Of a DNA stretch of 64,000 bases, positions 1 through 12,079 are shown one piece after another (the first letter of the stretch is position 1; every line of letters starts with the position of its first letter). Source of the DNA: Bryopsis sp. KO-2023 (taxonomy: Eukaryota; Chlorophyta; Ulvophyceae; Bryopsidales; Bryopsidaceae); NCBI GenBank assembly GCA_030272585.1, contig BSYQ01000003.1, forward strand, positions 1,240,001 to 1,304,000. Reading direction: 5' to 3'. The notes beneath the pieces are model-generated. The model was not told where the DNA came from, searched no databases, and worked only from the letters and a program-made list of their open reading frames with translations. Position numbers and translations under genes: made by a program.

Positions 1-730
1 GCTTTTGAACAAAAAGTTGCTTGTCTTAGTCATCAAAATTACAATGCAAAAGAAAAAACAAGGACTAATGACGGTCTGGTGAGGCTATCAGTCTGACGGA
101 CAGGATCTGACCCATTTTGTCCGCAACCCGTCTGTTGGAAAATTGAGTTTTGTGTGGCTTCCACAAGTTTCGCAGGGATGTGGAAGGGAGGGAAGGTCGA
201 GCACGTTATCTAGACGACAATCAAATGATTCGATCCAGGAGTAACAAATTGTAGCAGAAACACTGAGTATCGCAAATCGCCATCTGTGCTGAACTTGGAC
301 AAGAATAGGTAGAGGGCAGTTTTGAAGGCATCGTACGTTCTTGAGTTCTTGAGTTTCCACGCTCACCAAAGATTGTGACATTTTACTGTGCAAAAGACAG
401 CATCCAGATGTTCTACAAAGTCGGGGAGAATATATGCTTCATGTCGATCCTCCGACACATACAATCAATTTTTTTGCAAAAATGTTAATTAAAAAAAGGA
501 CAATTTTTCCTCTCCCAGCTTGACCAAGCTGCTCAAAATCTAAGAAAAAAAGGGGCAGGTGCTATCCTAGGCAAAATTGAAGCCAAAATTTAACAAGAAC
601 AGCACCTTGCCAGCGGAGATGCCGCACGGACATTTCCTCCAAACATGAGGGGGGGGTTATTCCCCATTAGACGTTTTTTTCTTTCATCTCGTTTCATCAT
701 TCTTGTACCGAAACTATTTCAAAAACAAAA
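1..730. other. Intergenic, no gene seen
   Basis: AT-rich sequence downstream of the patatin-like gene's stop codon. Open frames here are short and lack family motifs or paired splice signals. Presumably holds the 3' UTR and terminator of the neighbouring - strand gene, but no poly(A) signal stands out. Confidence 0.5.
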
Positions 731-3700
731 TCAAGCTTCAGCAAACATGAATTTCTCCACGAATTCTTTGATGGGTTCCTCGTAGGTAGCGCCCAGTTCG
801 CCCCCAATTTCCACCAGTCTTTCAGCGTTTTCAGGATTATCCATCTCACTCAAAACCTGAGGAAAAACAGAATAAAACTAATTAAAAATAAACAAATAAA
901 TAAATAAAAATATTAATTAATTAATTTTAAATATGACCGCAGTGCATCTCTTCGACCTTACTAATAAAAACTTTCAAAAATGTCGCGACAAGCAAAGATT
1001 TAATGAATAAGCTGGTGGTGGTTGATTCCATGAGTTCCCTTCCTTTAAAGAAAGAGACAAGAAAAAAGCCTGCACGAGTGTCCAAACCTCTGTATCTTTA
1101 TTGCCTTGGTCGACACATGTGCTGATTCGAACATACTGCCCTGGTGGCAATCCTTTGACCTGGAAGCATCAAACAACAAGCAGAGTACTCAATATAATAT
1201 ACCCATATTACCGCTCCCACCCCTCCCCCCCAAAAAATACACATATATCAAAAAACAATTGTACTGTTTTCAACAGCCAAAAAACAAAGTTTTCTTAAAA
1301 ACGTTTTTAGAAAAGGTTCGAAACCTCCCCCCTCCCCCTCCCAATTCTTTCATCCACGAAAACATGCATAGACATGCACATGAAAAACTGGGTGGATCTC
1401 TCCCAATATCGATGGGCCACTTTTCACATGCAGCATTCACCTTGTAGTACATAAGGTCGACGAGTGATTGCAAGTACTCAGAGGAACCATCCATGAGGAT
1501 AGAAATCAAATTCCCCTTGATCACCCAGCCAAATGCGCCTGCATTGTCCAGGCCAGCAGTTTTTGGCTGAGCGTGCCCAGTCCCAAGCGACAGCACAGCA
1601 AGGTTCTCCAAACGACCCACCTTAATCAAACACAACACCCGTCAAATCCTCAATTTTTTTCAAGCAATTGCTCATTCTTGGACGCCATTTTTGAAAGTAA
1701 CGCAAGGATGGCTGTCTGAAGAGATATTCCACTGTACCTTGGTTTCAATGAATGCGACAGATTGCATTGTCGGGTTGTTCGCAACCACCCCTCCATCGAT
1801 GAAAGTTTTTTCCGCGCCACCACCGACAGGACTGAAACTCGAAGAAGGGAAAAAGGTGGGGGCAGCACTGCTGGCCCTTGCAACCTGAGCAACACACATT
1901 GAAGCCACACTTTCCACATACATAGCACTACATACTTGTATGTCAGACAAGCTGGGCTGCATCCTGTTTCAGTGAAAACATTTTCAGACATCCCATTGCA
2001 TCATGCCTCAGGGAAAAGGATTTTTTCCAGACGCTCGAGTGCATCTTTTTCTCACTGAGATTTTTTTCCCAACTGCTCCTGCTACCTGCCACAGCTTGTA
2101 ATCGTGTCCACCAACGAACTCGATATCAGGATCCCATTTCACTGCTTCATCCTCCCCAGGAACGATCACTATCTCTTCAGGCTTTTTACTAGCTTTGGAT
2201 GCTGTTGCGGCAGTCTTTGGCTCGGCCCTTGTTTTCACGGCAGCATACCCAGTCCCGTCACTGCTGCTCCAAAAAGAAAAGGCCTGGGAAGAAGGCCGAA
2301 AGAACAGTGAGATGATATGCGGCTGGAGATGGCGCAGATGTGTCATAGGCTGTATGTATCTGTGGTGGTGCTCTAGGCATTTTCCATGTATCTACATTTG
2401 TTCTGTCTTAAGTGCATCAATCAGGGTGAAACAAACCCGTTTGGCTCGATCAATTTTTCTGACTTCGATTTTTCCGATTTGAAAAAAAAATTCCTCTAAA
2501 CAGAAAAACCAAGAAAATGAACTTTCAATGGTTCGATTCTGTAAATCGGTCTTCTGTGGATTCACCTGATTTTTTGTGATTTCGAAAGTGGGCACCAGCA
2601 ACCCTGTCTTTGCATCCTTGAGAGTCATTTCACCGAAGGCATCCTGCAACACTTTCTCCACCCCTGTCGCGCTGAACTTCGGAAAGAAAATCAACAGGAG
2701 ATATCCCAGGAGATCACCCACCAAAGGTATGTTCTGATACCATGGGGGAGGGAAAACATCTTCAGCTCTCTTTTCGATCAACTTAACAATCCCTGCAATA
2801 AAACATAATGCAAAAAAGAAAGTCACTTCGAGGGTCCGATTTGGGCTGAGAAGAAGCTGACATGAATTCCTTTCCCGAGTCCCAGTGCATTGCCACAGTA
2901 CATCTGATCATTTCTCAATGATCGACCCCACCAGCGAAGAATTAAGAAACAAAACATTATCAAATCGATTATCACCATTGGGCTGATGTCGGTCCAGCAT
3001 GCACTCAGCTACATGTACAAGATCTCCTGGGGGGTGGCACCAATGACGGTGGATTGTGTCGGAAATTTGGGTCGTACCTTCAACGCTACCGCATCTGATA
3101 TCATCCCATCCGTACTCCTCAAAAAGTTTCGCGCAATCGCCGCCTTTGGAAGCCAAGTACAGCGCCACGATGGACCCCACCGACGTCCCGGAAATGCAGT
3201 TGAAATAATCCGCCAGGTCGACTTCAATTTTCTTGCCTTTCGCTTCTTCTGGCAGCAGATCTGTTACAGAAAGATTTTCAACGTTCTGCAAAATCTTAAC
3301 AGACGGAAGAACGCTTCCGCGACTGTCAGCGGAGCACGTTTTCGCCCCAACAGTGGTGATAGTTTGCGTAAAAAAGCAAGTACTACTGGAACAGTACTTT
3401 AGAAGTACAAGTGTTTTCCCGGCAGCGCCTATGGCTTTTTGCCGGGTAGAGTCGGTGCATAAGCGAACCTACCTCCCCTGACACTTCATAAAAGCGACTA
3501 CCGCAATCAGAAATAACACTTCGACAGTGCTCCGCGAATCGAAACCAGCGCCAATCTTCGCTGCAGCGTTCTTAGCGTCTAAACCGCATAGGGGTCGAGC
3601 TCCCCAAAAACAAAACGCAGCGAGGGGGTTATTTCCTAAACGTGCCTGCGTTGAGCCTGCGCAAGCGTTGAATCGAAACGCTCACCGTTCTCTTTGATGT

Positions 3701-3977
3701 GATCAATGATAGCTTTCTCCACCACTTCCAGCACTGCGGCAGGAATCAGACCACGCACACCGCCCCCATCGATCGTCAATGCGGTCGCGAACCTGGGGTT
3801 TGTCGGCCTAACTTTCACAACACTGCCATCGATCTCGTGAGCAATGGATGACCTAACTATGGATCGCACACGGCGTCCCCGAACAGCTCTTTGAACTCGG
3901 AAGCGATTTTGACGCGCGAAACCGTCCCCAACGACACTACGTGTGAACCGTGTCGGGGGAGATATCATCCCAATCAT
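731..3977 (-). CDS. Patatin-like phospholipase, plastid-targeted candidate
   Basis: Patatin-family acyl hydrolase, expected to cleave fatty acids from membrane glycerolipids with a Ser-Asp dyad. Exons read on the - strand: about 3640-3977, 3078-3285, 2566-2792, 2086-2263, 1738-1884, 1441-1620, 1088-1159 and 731-856 (stop at 731). Exon 1 carries the Gly-rich oxyanion motif DGGGVRGLIP. Exon 2 carries the nucleophile elbow GTSVG, and exon 5 the catalytic Asp in DGGVVANNP. LSLGTG follows in exon 6, as is usual for the family. The start ATG at 3977 gives about 60 Arg/Ser-rich residues before the domain, resembling a chloroplast or mitochondrial transit peptide. The exon 1/exon 2 junction is uncertain: a strong donor (GTGAGC near 3690) gives the wrong phase for the simplest acceptor, so a small exon between 3290 and 3640 may be missing. 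The family call is firm; localisation is inferred. Confidence 0.9.
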
Positions 3978-4461
3978 TGCGGTTCTATGGATGAAGGGCT
4001 GCGGACGATCTCTCACAGCACCGGTCAGTTTTTATGCTCTTCCACCCATTCCAGGCGTAACTGTAATGTTGGACATGGAGGATGATGACGGCTGGGGAGT
4101 GTTTTTTTTGGCCATCCGGACCCCCCACCCAAAGCTTGTTCCAAATATACACCAAGCCGTCCTTCGTATCGCCTTCATTCTCACACAGCTCACAGTATTG
4201 CCCACTTTCCTAATCAAACTCTATTCCCCTTTTTTCCTTCCACAATATATATATATATCCTGAGTTCAGATGTAAATTGATCTTTCTATAAGTCTTTAAC
4301 TCAACTTCGCTTTTGGAAACTGTGCGTCAAGGCGGCTTCTTCTTGTGAAATCATTGATCAACTAATTACACATTGTACAGTCCCTCTGCAAAGTTGTTTT
4401 TGAGCTCTATTCTGAATCGTTGACTCACCTGTGCATGTAATGAAGTGCTGAGTGATTAAGT

Positions 4462-4626
4462 GACTACGATGATTCTCGACTTTTTTTTTTAAATAAACAA
4501 ACATCAATTACATTTTATCTCGACTTTTTATTCGGAGTGATTTAGAGACTACGATGATTCTCGACTTTTTTTTTTAAAACAAACAAACATCAATTACATT
4601 TTATCTCGACTTTTTATTCGGAGTGC
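4462..4626. repeat. Two-copy 85-bp tandem repeat
   Basis: Copies start at 4462 and 4547, both with gactacgatgattctcgac. Each continues through a T10 run, a caaacatcaattac segment and a second ctcgactttttattcgg block. They differ by only a few bases in the A-rich part, so this looks like a recent slippage or unequal-exchange duplication. Confidence 0.85.
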
Positions 4627-4650
4627 GAAGGTTGTAAATGTTGTATTTAT

Positions 4651-4680
4651 GTTCGTTTGTTTGTTTGTTTGTTTGTTTGT
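4651..4680. repeat. (GTTT)n microsatellite
   Basis: About seven consecutive GTTT units directly 3' of the 85-bp tandem repeat. Confidence 0.8.
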
Positions 4681-4929
4681 AAATGTCTTTTGATTTCCTG
4701 ACTCTTATACTTGCGTTCTTTAAAAACTTTCTCCCTTGATTGTTAGACGAAAATTTTCCTCAACAATATACAACCTTGCAATCCTAGGTCCGATATCTGC
4801 TTCCATATATCTCAAACTGTAGGTTGAATTTGAGCCGGAGAAAAACGCGAGTTATTTTTCTTGCTACAAGAAGACTTGTGGGCCAAACTCCCTTGCAAGT
4901 TCAGAGGCACACGAAACCAAGCACCGTTT

Positions 4930-6599
4930 TCAGAACTTCGAAACAATGTTCAGTCTAAGTTGCGGAAAAAATTTGCCGTTGAAAACCAGCCCAGTATGAA
5001 TTTCGGCACCATGGACCGTTGGAACTGATTTGGAAAGCTCGACAGTATGCCTCCAATCGTGGATAGTTCGTCTGTGTCTAGGAGCACTGCAAATCAAGCC
5101 ATTTCGCTTAGATCCTTCATTGCAGGGATATCATTTCAGCATGGCAGAAGGCTCTTCTGTTTAAACCAAACTGTTTCGTTGACGAGAAACGATCTGGGGA
5201 AAGCTTGCAACATGTTAACAGTGTCCTTTGTTTCACCTCTCTCTGGTCGAACTGAACCCAAACCGCTTTCGAGAGCCGTCCGCCTGGGTTTGCGTGGAGA
5301 ACACCAACCCATATGTGACCGGCCCATCGCTTTCATTTGTTGTTTCAATCCACCCAGACACGAGGCTATTGTCGCTCGTTTTGTATTCCCCTGAACCAGA
5401 CATCGCCACCTTAGTTCAAAGTTCACATACCTTGATGTCCAGTTTACTGATTTGGTGAAAGAAAGCCTACCCATCATCGCCAGTTTCCGCCCTACGAACT
5501 CGTCCATGACAGTGTCGCCCCTGACCAGCCCACATAACGTCAATTCTCGGGATGGAGATAAGGTCAGTGCTGCGAGCACACCCCCCCTTTCGATTCCTGC
5601 AGAGCGAGAGAAGGAAAAAATCAACTCCGAACCTGTCAAAAATAGGCACCACGCAGAACAACTAGCGATGCAGTTATGTTCACGCCTTACTTGTGTATGC
5701 CTACCTACTTAAAATCTACTTGTAAAATAGAGTGGTGTTGTTGAAGTGAAAACAGAAATTGCGACAGACCCTTACCGGGGGTAAAAATGCCCATTGCGAA
5801 GCGATCCAAACATGAGTTTTTTTACCCTTTAATGCTTGCATCGAACCCAATTGCATTACCGGAGCCCTTGAAACAGTTGAGTGGCCAGTCTTTTGCGACA
5901 AAAGAATTGATGCGATCTGCAAAACATTGCGAGAAAACTGTCAAAATCACCCCATCCAAAAATCCATTCACAAAAGAATGCGAACAAAGAAAAGGTCGTG
6001 TTGAATTCGTTAGACTGTTCAAGTATGGATACAAGTTTATGTAAGCCGTACCTGAATTCCCACTGAAACTCTGAACAATATCGTTTCCGGTTGCCCCAGC
6101 AGCCGCCATCACGCACTTCATGCCTCCAAACCGACTGCGGAATTTGTACATCATCTGAGGAGAAGGTGTGGCATTAAGGTTGAGTTGATTCTTAACAAAG
6201 AATTGCCTTTGGGGGTGCTGCTTTTTACTTTGCCACTCATCAATCAGGTAAGGTGTTGTTAAGTTGAACCCACCTTTGACAAATTCAAAGAAAGACCGTA
6301 ATCTTTCGATCCGGATCCTAGCTCCATCTCCACTCCGCACTTCTCCGTCACTTTCATATCCACCCCGAGGCCAAAAATATCAAAATCCTAGACTTCACAA
6401 AAGTCTATCCTCAGTTTGCAGCCCAATTGAGTGTTTCTTGCAAAGTAGAGACTGAACAAATTTGTTTAAACAATACCTCGCGGAACGACAAGGTTTTGTA
6501 CCGAATGTGTCCTTGCATTGCTTCTTGTTGGGAGCGAACTCTCCTCCCTTTATTTTCAAGCCTGGCAATCGTGCCAGCCAATCGCGTCAGACTGTCCAT
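4930..6599 (-). CDS. Beta-strand-rich membrane-barrel-like protein A
   Basis: Not matched to a named family. Seven - strand exons can be assembled: 6477-6599, 6274-6387, 6052-6154, 5826-5916, 5471-5596, 5237-5409 and 4930-5086 (stop at 4930). Exon 1 starts at ATG 6599 and is helical or coiled (Arg/Leu-rich). Exon 2 onwards alternates polar and hydrophobic residues in 8-12 residue stretches, e.g. GVEMELGSGSKDYGLSLNLS, as transmembrane beta strands do. Exon 3 has the motif GATGNDIV. The protein ends in ...NIVSKF, an aromatic terminus like that of outer-membrane beta barrels. A paralogue with the same exon boundaries and motifs lies at 38970-41521. Inference: a barrel of a plastid or mitochondrial outer envelope. 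Another exon may exist between 5600 and 5820. Confidence 0.7.
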
Positions 6600-7328
6600 G
6601 GTGTTTTCAAGGAGTCGGCGGACGCTAGCGATCGCGAGCTCGCGAGCTCCTCAATGGCAGCGCTCGTGACCAAAGGTTGTTGGCAGAATCGTCGCTCCAA
6701 GGTGCGCCGCCATAACGCCCGCACACAGTGATACTTCCCTATTAATCCGCTGTCATTCGTCTGGTTCTTCCTCATCAATGCTGACCCACACGATGGGAAA
6801 GTGGAGAAAATGATTTACTGAACCCAGCGCGGGGTGGATAAACGTTGTGGCCGCCTATGTTTTGTTTTTCTGCACGCATCCGAACGCTGGACCACCTTTT
6901 TTGAGACCTCCCCAATCTTGCTCACGTCACAAGCCAGACGCCACAACCTTGTACACTTTTCTGTCCCGTGGTTTGGCCGCCGCCATTGCTCATGCTGATA
7001 CAATAACGCAGCTTCGATTGTTAGCTGTCATTCCTGCAGGAATCGCACACCTGTACAGGGGGTGAATCTGTGCATGCCACAGACACGCAAGAATTGGGGG
7101 CCAAAATGAATGGACGAATAGGGAGAAGACCAGAGCCTTCGATCACACACTCTTTTTTTCTTTTCGTGCTCATCACCACACTTCATTTGCACTTCATTCC
7201 TATCGTCTTCCGTTGGTTACAAATATTTATACATCTCTAAATTTCGCTAAATTCAACATCAAAACAGTCACTTTGAGGGGCCACAACGCCCTCAGCACTA
7301 CAGAAAGCCACTCAAAACAACAACACTC
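6600..7328. other. Intergenic / upstream of barrel gene A
   Basis: Lies between the start of gene A and the 3' end of the polymerase kappa gene. The frame upstream of ATG 6599 stays open back to a stop near 6652, so a spliced upstream start for gene A is possible. No other coding unit is supported. Confidence 0.4.
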
Positions 7329-10300
7329 CTAACTCTTCGGTTTCTTCACTAGAAACATATCTAAGCTCCCGATATTGCTGTCCCTCCTCTTTGACCCCCT
7401 CCTTTGTTTGGTGCTCCCTTTCGCCACCGACTTCTTTTTTTCCAGCCCAACCTGCATAATCTTATTTATTCGATCCTCCTCTTTTTTCATGTCCAAAGCC
7501 ACATGAAAATCTTGATGTTCTTGTCGCTGGGGGTATTCCATAACCTCCCCACATCGATCGCATTTCCAAACAGAGCTCCCCCGAATCGGCGTGATGACCT
7601 CAATGATTTCATCATCCGACATAATAATATCATGCTTTTGTTCTTCCTCTGGAGGGTCGGCTTGATTCGGGAGGCAATTCTCGTTGCATGATTGAGGGAG
7701 CTGGTCCTGATCTCCGAAAGGGCATCCTCCCTCGTTATTTTGAGGCTCATCTCCATGGGCTGGGGTGGCTTCCATTGCTTCAAGATCGATACAATCCGGA
7801 GTGGATGGTTGAGCAGAGGTTCCAGCATCATCCCTATGGCCTGCAGAAGAAGCACCAACATCGGTTTGGTTCAATACGATACTGAATTCAATGAGTGCAC
7901 CGAATAATGCTTGTTATTGAATCCTGCTTGACAACCTGAACTCAACTTGGTTCACCCAATACCTCCCATAGAGATTTTAGCCAATGCCACCTCCTGTCAG
8001 ACTGACCTGCATCTTGGTCATTTCTCTTGAAGAATTTCGCCAAGGTGGGCTGCCCAGGGTCGCGTCTATCCTCCCAGAAATTCGACACCCTCACCCCCAT
8101 CAGCCTGATCTTGATGGGCAGCTCGGCTGCCAACAGTTTCAGCACAGGCTTTAGGATTTCTTGAGCAGAGCAAACATAGTGGGGGAGTGTGATGGCCCTG
8201 GTTCGAATCTCGAAACTTGACAATTTGAGCTTCAGGGTGACGGTTTGGCCCTTCAGTTTTTCTTTCGCCATGTCTTCTGACAGATGCTGTGCCAGCTCTT
8301 CCGCCTTCAACAAACCAACATCTGTTTCGTTGTCAAATTTCCAATTCCCAATGACTCAACGCCTCTCACTGTGGATAGAGAGTTTCGAGAAATTCACTGA
8401 ACTGGTCGATGAATCAATCTGATGGAAAACAAGTGTAACAACTCGGCATCATTGGCCAAGGACATTTCACATTTTTTTGCTGTTTTCTTTGGTTCCAATC
8501 AGTATCTGCACAGTAGACATAAATAATCAGAAAAAAAACACCCATACAGGCACGCTATAAATAGCATTTTCCCTCACCTTCTGCTCGAGGTCTGGCCTTG
8601 AGCTTATGGGTTGAAACGTCCTTTCGCAGCTGATCCCTTTCCGGCCGACTTCCCCTTCCCCGGGTTGCTCCCAATGTGTGGTTCGCCCCAGCCCCAGACT
8701 CACTTCCAGAAGGAAAGCATTGGCACTCGGGGAAAACAGCGCCGAAATCAACCCCCTTTTTTCTATCAGATCCCCACAGACATTGATATCAAACGCACTC
8801 AGCATTTGCCCTGTCACCTTGCCAATGCCTGGTATCTTTTTATTCATGCGAACAAAAACGACGCAAAAACCTCAGCTTTCGGATTTTTGACATGAATAGC
8901 AGCATTGATCAGCAAAAAAATGAGTTCCCCAAACCCAGGAGTTGTGCAAAAGCTGGAAAAGATGCCCATGATAAAATATCTTTTAGCTATTGATTTTTTT
9001 TGAAACATGCATGCATGAACACACACATGTTGAATCGCTTTGTTGCAGTGTTCCCCGAATAAACTCAACACAACAATCTAAAAATTAAATAAATATATTT
9101 TCTTAGTCCAACTCACCTTTCTGACTGGGAGGGTCTTCATGAATTCCATGACCGATGAGCGATCCGATTTGACTGCATGCTGTCCGTTCGGTTTGTTGAT
9201 ATCGGATGAGACTTTGGCCAGCATGCGATTCGCAGCAACCCCCACACTGCATGTGAGCTGCGTTTCTTTCAAAATTCTCATGCGAAGCTCTGCAGCAACC
9301 TTGCATCAGGGCCCACCACAAAAAACTTTCAAAAACAGGCAATAAACAGCCACCGCAAATAACTTCATATGACTTATTTTCCGCACAATGAACCCCAATG
9401 GAAAACACTCCTGCTTGGAGTATCACCGATTATCAATCAGGAGGTAATTTGTTTTTGCACTTGATGGCTGTGGTTCTGGCTGGTCATCCAGATCTCTCTA
9501 GTTTGGCGAAATATTTGTTACAGCAGGCTGTGTTATGATGTTACCTCAGCCCCCGTCATTGAATTCCTTTGGCAATATTCTGTACAATCCAAGTACGCCT
9601 CATCCAAACTGCCCGGGTCGAAATCCGGATCATAGGATCGAAAAACAGCTCTGGTTGCTTCACTTGCCCTGGAAAAAAAAATTCACTCCATCAATTACCA
9701 AAATATGGCAGAAAATCATGCCATATTTGACGTAGGTCCGGTTGAGTCTCAATGGTGAGCAGCAGCAATTCATGATTTTCTTTTACAGGCACAGAGAGAG
9801 AAATTTGCTGCACTACCTTCTATACTTGCTGAAATCTGGTTTCACGAACACAAGGTGAGGGCACAATTTCACCGCAATGAAGCCAGGCATTGCACTTCGA
9901 ACTCCATAACGGCGAGCCTGGACAATACAAATAAAAGCTGTTGATTAAAAAAACATACCCACAATAAAAGTGTGATCTGCTTTCAAAACAACACCTCTCA
10001 GCTTCCTCGCACCAAATAATTCGCTGTGGAAATCATGGATTTGCCCCCAACCGCCATCGGTTTGTCTTTCTGCAAGCATATTCCAAATTATTTCAACAGT
10101 TACGCATACTGTTCAACGTTTTCTCCTTCTCAATTTTTGCACTTCGATTTTTTTTTCCCTCCAAAAGTGCCAGTGCAATGCATCCCAAGTTATTGAAAAG
10201 TTACTGCAAAAGTGGTTGTGGTGTTTGTGCTCCTCGGACAGACCACTATTTTCTTAATTTTTTTTGGTCGATTCAGGGGGGAAAAGCCATTATCAACCCA

Positions 10301-10995
10301 ACATCATCCCTTTCATGAATTCTGACCTCCATGTGGGTATGCACGTGGCAAAATTCCACCTCAATTTCTTTGTCAAATAATAAAAACGACGTACCAAAGT
10401 GGGATCATCCAGCTCCTCCACTGATGCGTAAAACGCATCCATGTCGACATGCAGCCAGGTTCGAGTGAAGTCGCGCCCCGCTTCGAGCGCTGCAACTCTT
10501 CCGTCCAGCTTCCTGCCTTTTCAAAACCGGAAACATCAATATCCAGTGGGGGTTTAAATCGCTCTTTGCCATCGCAAGGTCGTTCGAGCGACGGCTCAGC
10601 TGCGCACCTCGTAAAGACGTCAAGCTCCGCCGGCGATAGTTTTTTCTGCTGCGCTTTCAGTCGAGATATCTTTTCGTCCACCTGGGCTTGCTTCCGCTGC
10701 TCGTTCTTGAAACACGGAGAGTCCTGAAGCAAACAACAGCCCCAGCGGCGCGAAGACCTCATTCCGAAGCAAACCACACCGAACCTCACTCTTTTCGGAA
10801 CTGTCGATGAGGTCGTAGTCGTCGTTCACCCCCACGGTTTCCCCTCACCTTGCTCATCTCGTACACTATTTTCTTCACTTTCTCTTTGTCGACGAAGTCC
10901 ATCCCTGCCTTCGCGTTGGTGAACACCGACTCGTAACTCTTCCATCCGCCGCTGGGGTTAGCGATGCTTTCCCCATCTCGCTGTTCTTGATCCAT
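7329..10995 (-). CDS. POLK: DNA polymerase kappa (Y-family translesion polymerase)
   Basis: Full-length nuclear translesion polymerase that extends past minor-groove lesions. Exons on the - strand: 10849-10995, 10608-10723, 10395-10512, 10013-10069, 9817-9917, 9545-9668, about 9117-9299, 8578-8835, about 7961-8304 and 7329-7854. Exon 1 has the kappa N-clasp ([14 protein letters not shown]). Exon 3 has the first metal site [17 protein letters not shown]. Exons 4-5 hold PMAVGGKSM and [10 protein letters not shown], and exon 6 the second acidic motif SLDEAYLD. Exon 7 is the rest of the palm ([14 protein letters not shown]), exon 8 the helix-hairpin-helix [12 protein letters not shown], exon 9 the little finger ([17 protein letters not shown]). 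The last exon has one ubiquitin-binding UBZ finger (CDRCGEVM...HQDFH) and a C-terminal SLDMFLVKK that resembles a PCNA-binding motif. Phases agree at nearly every junction. Confidence 0.96.
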
Positions 10996-11750
10996 TGTGT
11001 GAGGGAGCGCAAATCAATACACCGCGCGGTTTGGAGAGGTGTTTCGGTAGGAAGCTTGCTGTTTTTGTGGTTTGATCGCCAGTGAGACTCGACGATTTGA
11101 TCAGGATTTGATGGCATTTGCGACATTTGCAACGTGTCGACATTTCGTTTGCAATTTGCGACATGTTTTTTTTGTCCGTTCTAGCCAGAAACAGGGGGCA
11201 GGCGAAAAGGGGAAGGATGCAAGTAGGAAACGACGATCAAGGGATCTTGTGGCGGCGGCTGCCACGAAATCCGCTCCATAGAACAAGGAAAAAGCCGCCA
11301 GTGATACACCATCCGTTTGTGTTTCATGCGACCTTTTTTACTGCGCCTGCATCGAAGCTGAGAAGTTTGAAGAGAGCATCGTTATCGTCGGCGGTCTGGT
11401 ACTTTTCGTTTTGACGTCGCTCTTGCCTGCGCCCTCGGAGCCTCGTTCGACAAGGGCATCGAAGCGCCAAGACCAAAGACCGCAGTTGCTATCCTGTTCT
11501 AGCCGCACGTCTTATTCTGTGCAACGGTCGAAATTTGAAGAACGTGTGTTGCATCGCCAGAAATTGTAGATTTTGAAAGCGTTGTGAGGTGAAGAACTGT
11601 GTTTTTCTTAGTTGACAGGACTGGGAGGGTATTTTTTAAAAATCTTTCTGCTGGCAGCGCGCGAGCGTACCCACCTTTTCACGCAGGAAAAAGAAAGCAT
11701 TTGTTTCCACGATTTTGCCAACCCAAAATTTTCCGGATCAGCATACTTAC
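10996..11750. other. Upstream region of polymerase kappa, no gene seen
   Basis: More GC-rich than the average intergenic DNA here and open in several frames on both strands, as promoter-proximal sequence often is. No motif-bearing exon recognised between the polymerase start and the truncated BTB exon. Confidence 0.4.
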
Positions 11751-11979
11751 CTGACCGGTGCCTTCTCTCTATCATACGATAGATGGATGCATCCAGGGGA
11801 TGGGCGTCTTCGATCTGCGTTTCTGGCAGCAGTGACGTGGTTCGAGGAGGGACCCCATCAGGATGCTTCCACATCCTGGCCAGGATATCCTTGGCTTCGA
11901 AAACGACATCGCTCATTTTGGGGTCATTGAAGCATTTCAGCCAGTTCTTGTGATGAGCTGCATAGTTTTCCACCAGCAC
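11751..11979 (-). pseudogene. Truncated, inverted BTB exon fused to unrelated sequence
   Basis: Inverted partial copy of the start of the BTB/glycine-rich gene at 12974. From the acceptor at 11979 the frame reads as in that gene (ENYAAHHKNWLKCFNDPKMS...) up to FEAKD near 11890. It then continues in frame with about 45 unrelated residues (ILARMWKHPDGVPPRTTS...) to a good donor, CAG|GTAAGT at 11751. The first ATG is at 11916. No downstream exon was found, so this is either a broken copy or a new gene that has captured a BTB promoter and first exon. The unrelated tail matches no family I recognise. Confidence 0.6.
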
Positions 11980-12079
11980 CTATCAACGGGAAACACAATG
12001 TTAGGCGGTCGCCAAGTAAAGAACACCCGCCATTTCAGCTGATGCACAAGAATCTTGTCCTTGCCATTGTAACGGTCGC
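11889..12079 (-). repeat. Left arm of 190-bp inverted repeat
   Basis: Reverse complement of 12810-13002, roughly nine bases in ten identical. Includes the first coding bases of the BTB exon, the acceptor-like gttgatag, and about 85 bp of conserved upstream sequence ending gcgaccgttacaatggcaag. A shorter version of the same arm lies at 41694-41823. Confidence 0.85.

Larger units (their letters stand above)
3978..4929. other. Intergenic region with tandem repeat and GTTT microsatellite
   Basis: Separates the patatin-like gene (5' end at 3977) from barrel gene A (3' end at 4930). No coding exon recognised. Contains an 85-bp tandem duplication and a (GTTT)n tract, annotated separately. Confidence 0.5.

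Noticed and set aside
8205-8225. B-box-like ggttcgaatct suggesting a tRNA
   Set aside because: Lies inside the polymerase kappa little-finger exon; no cloverleaf can be formed around it.
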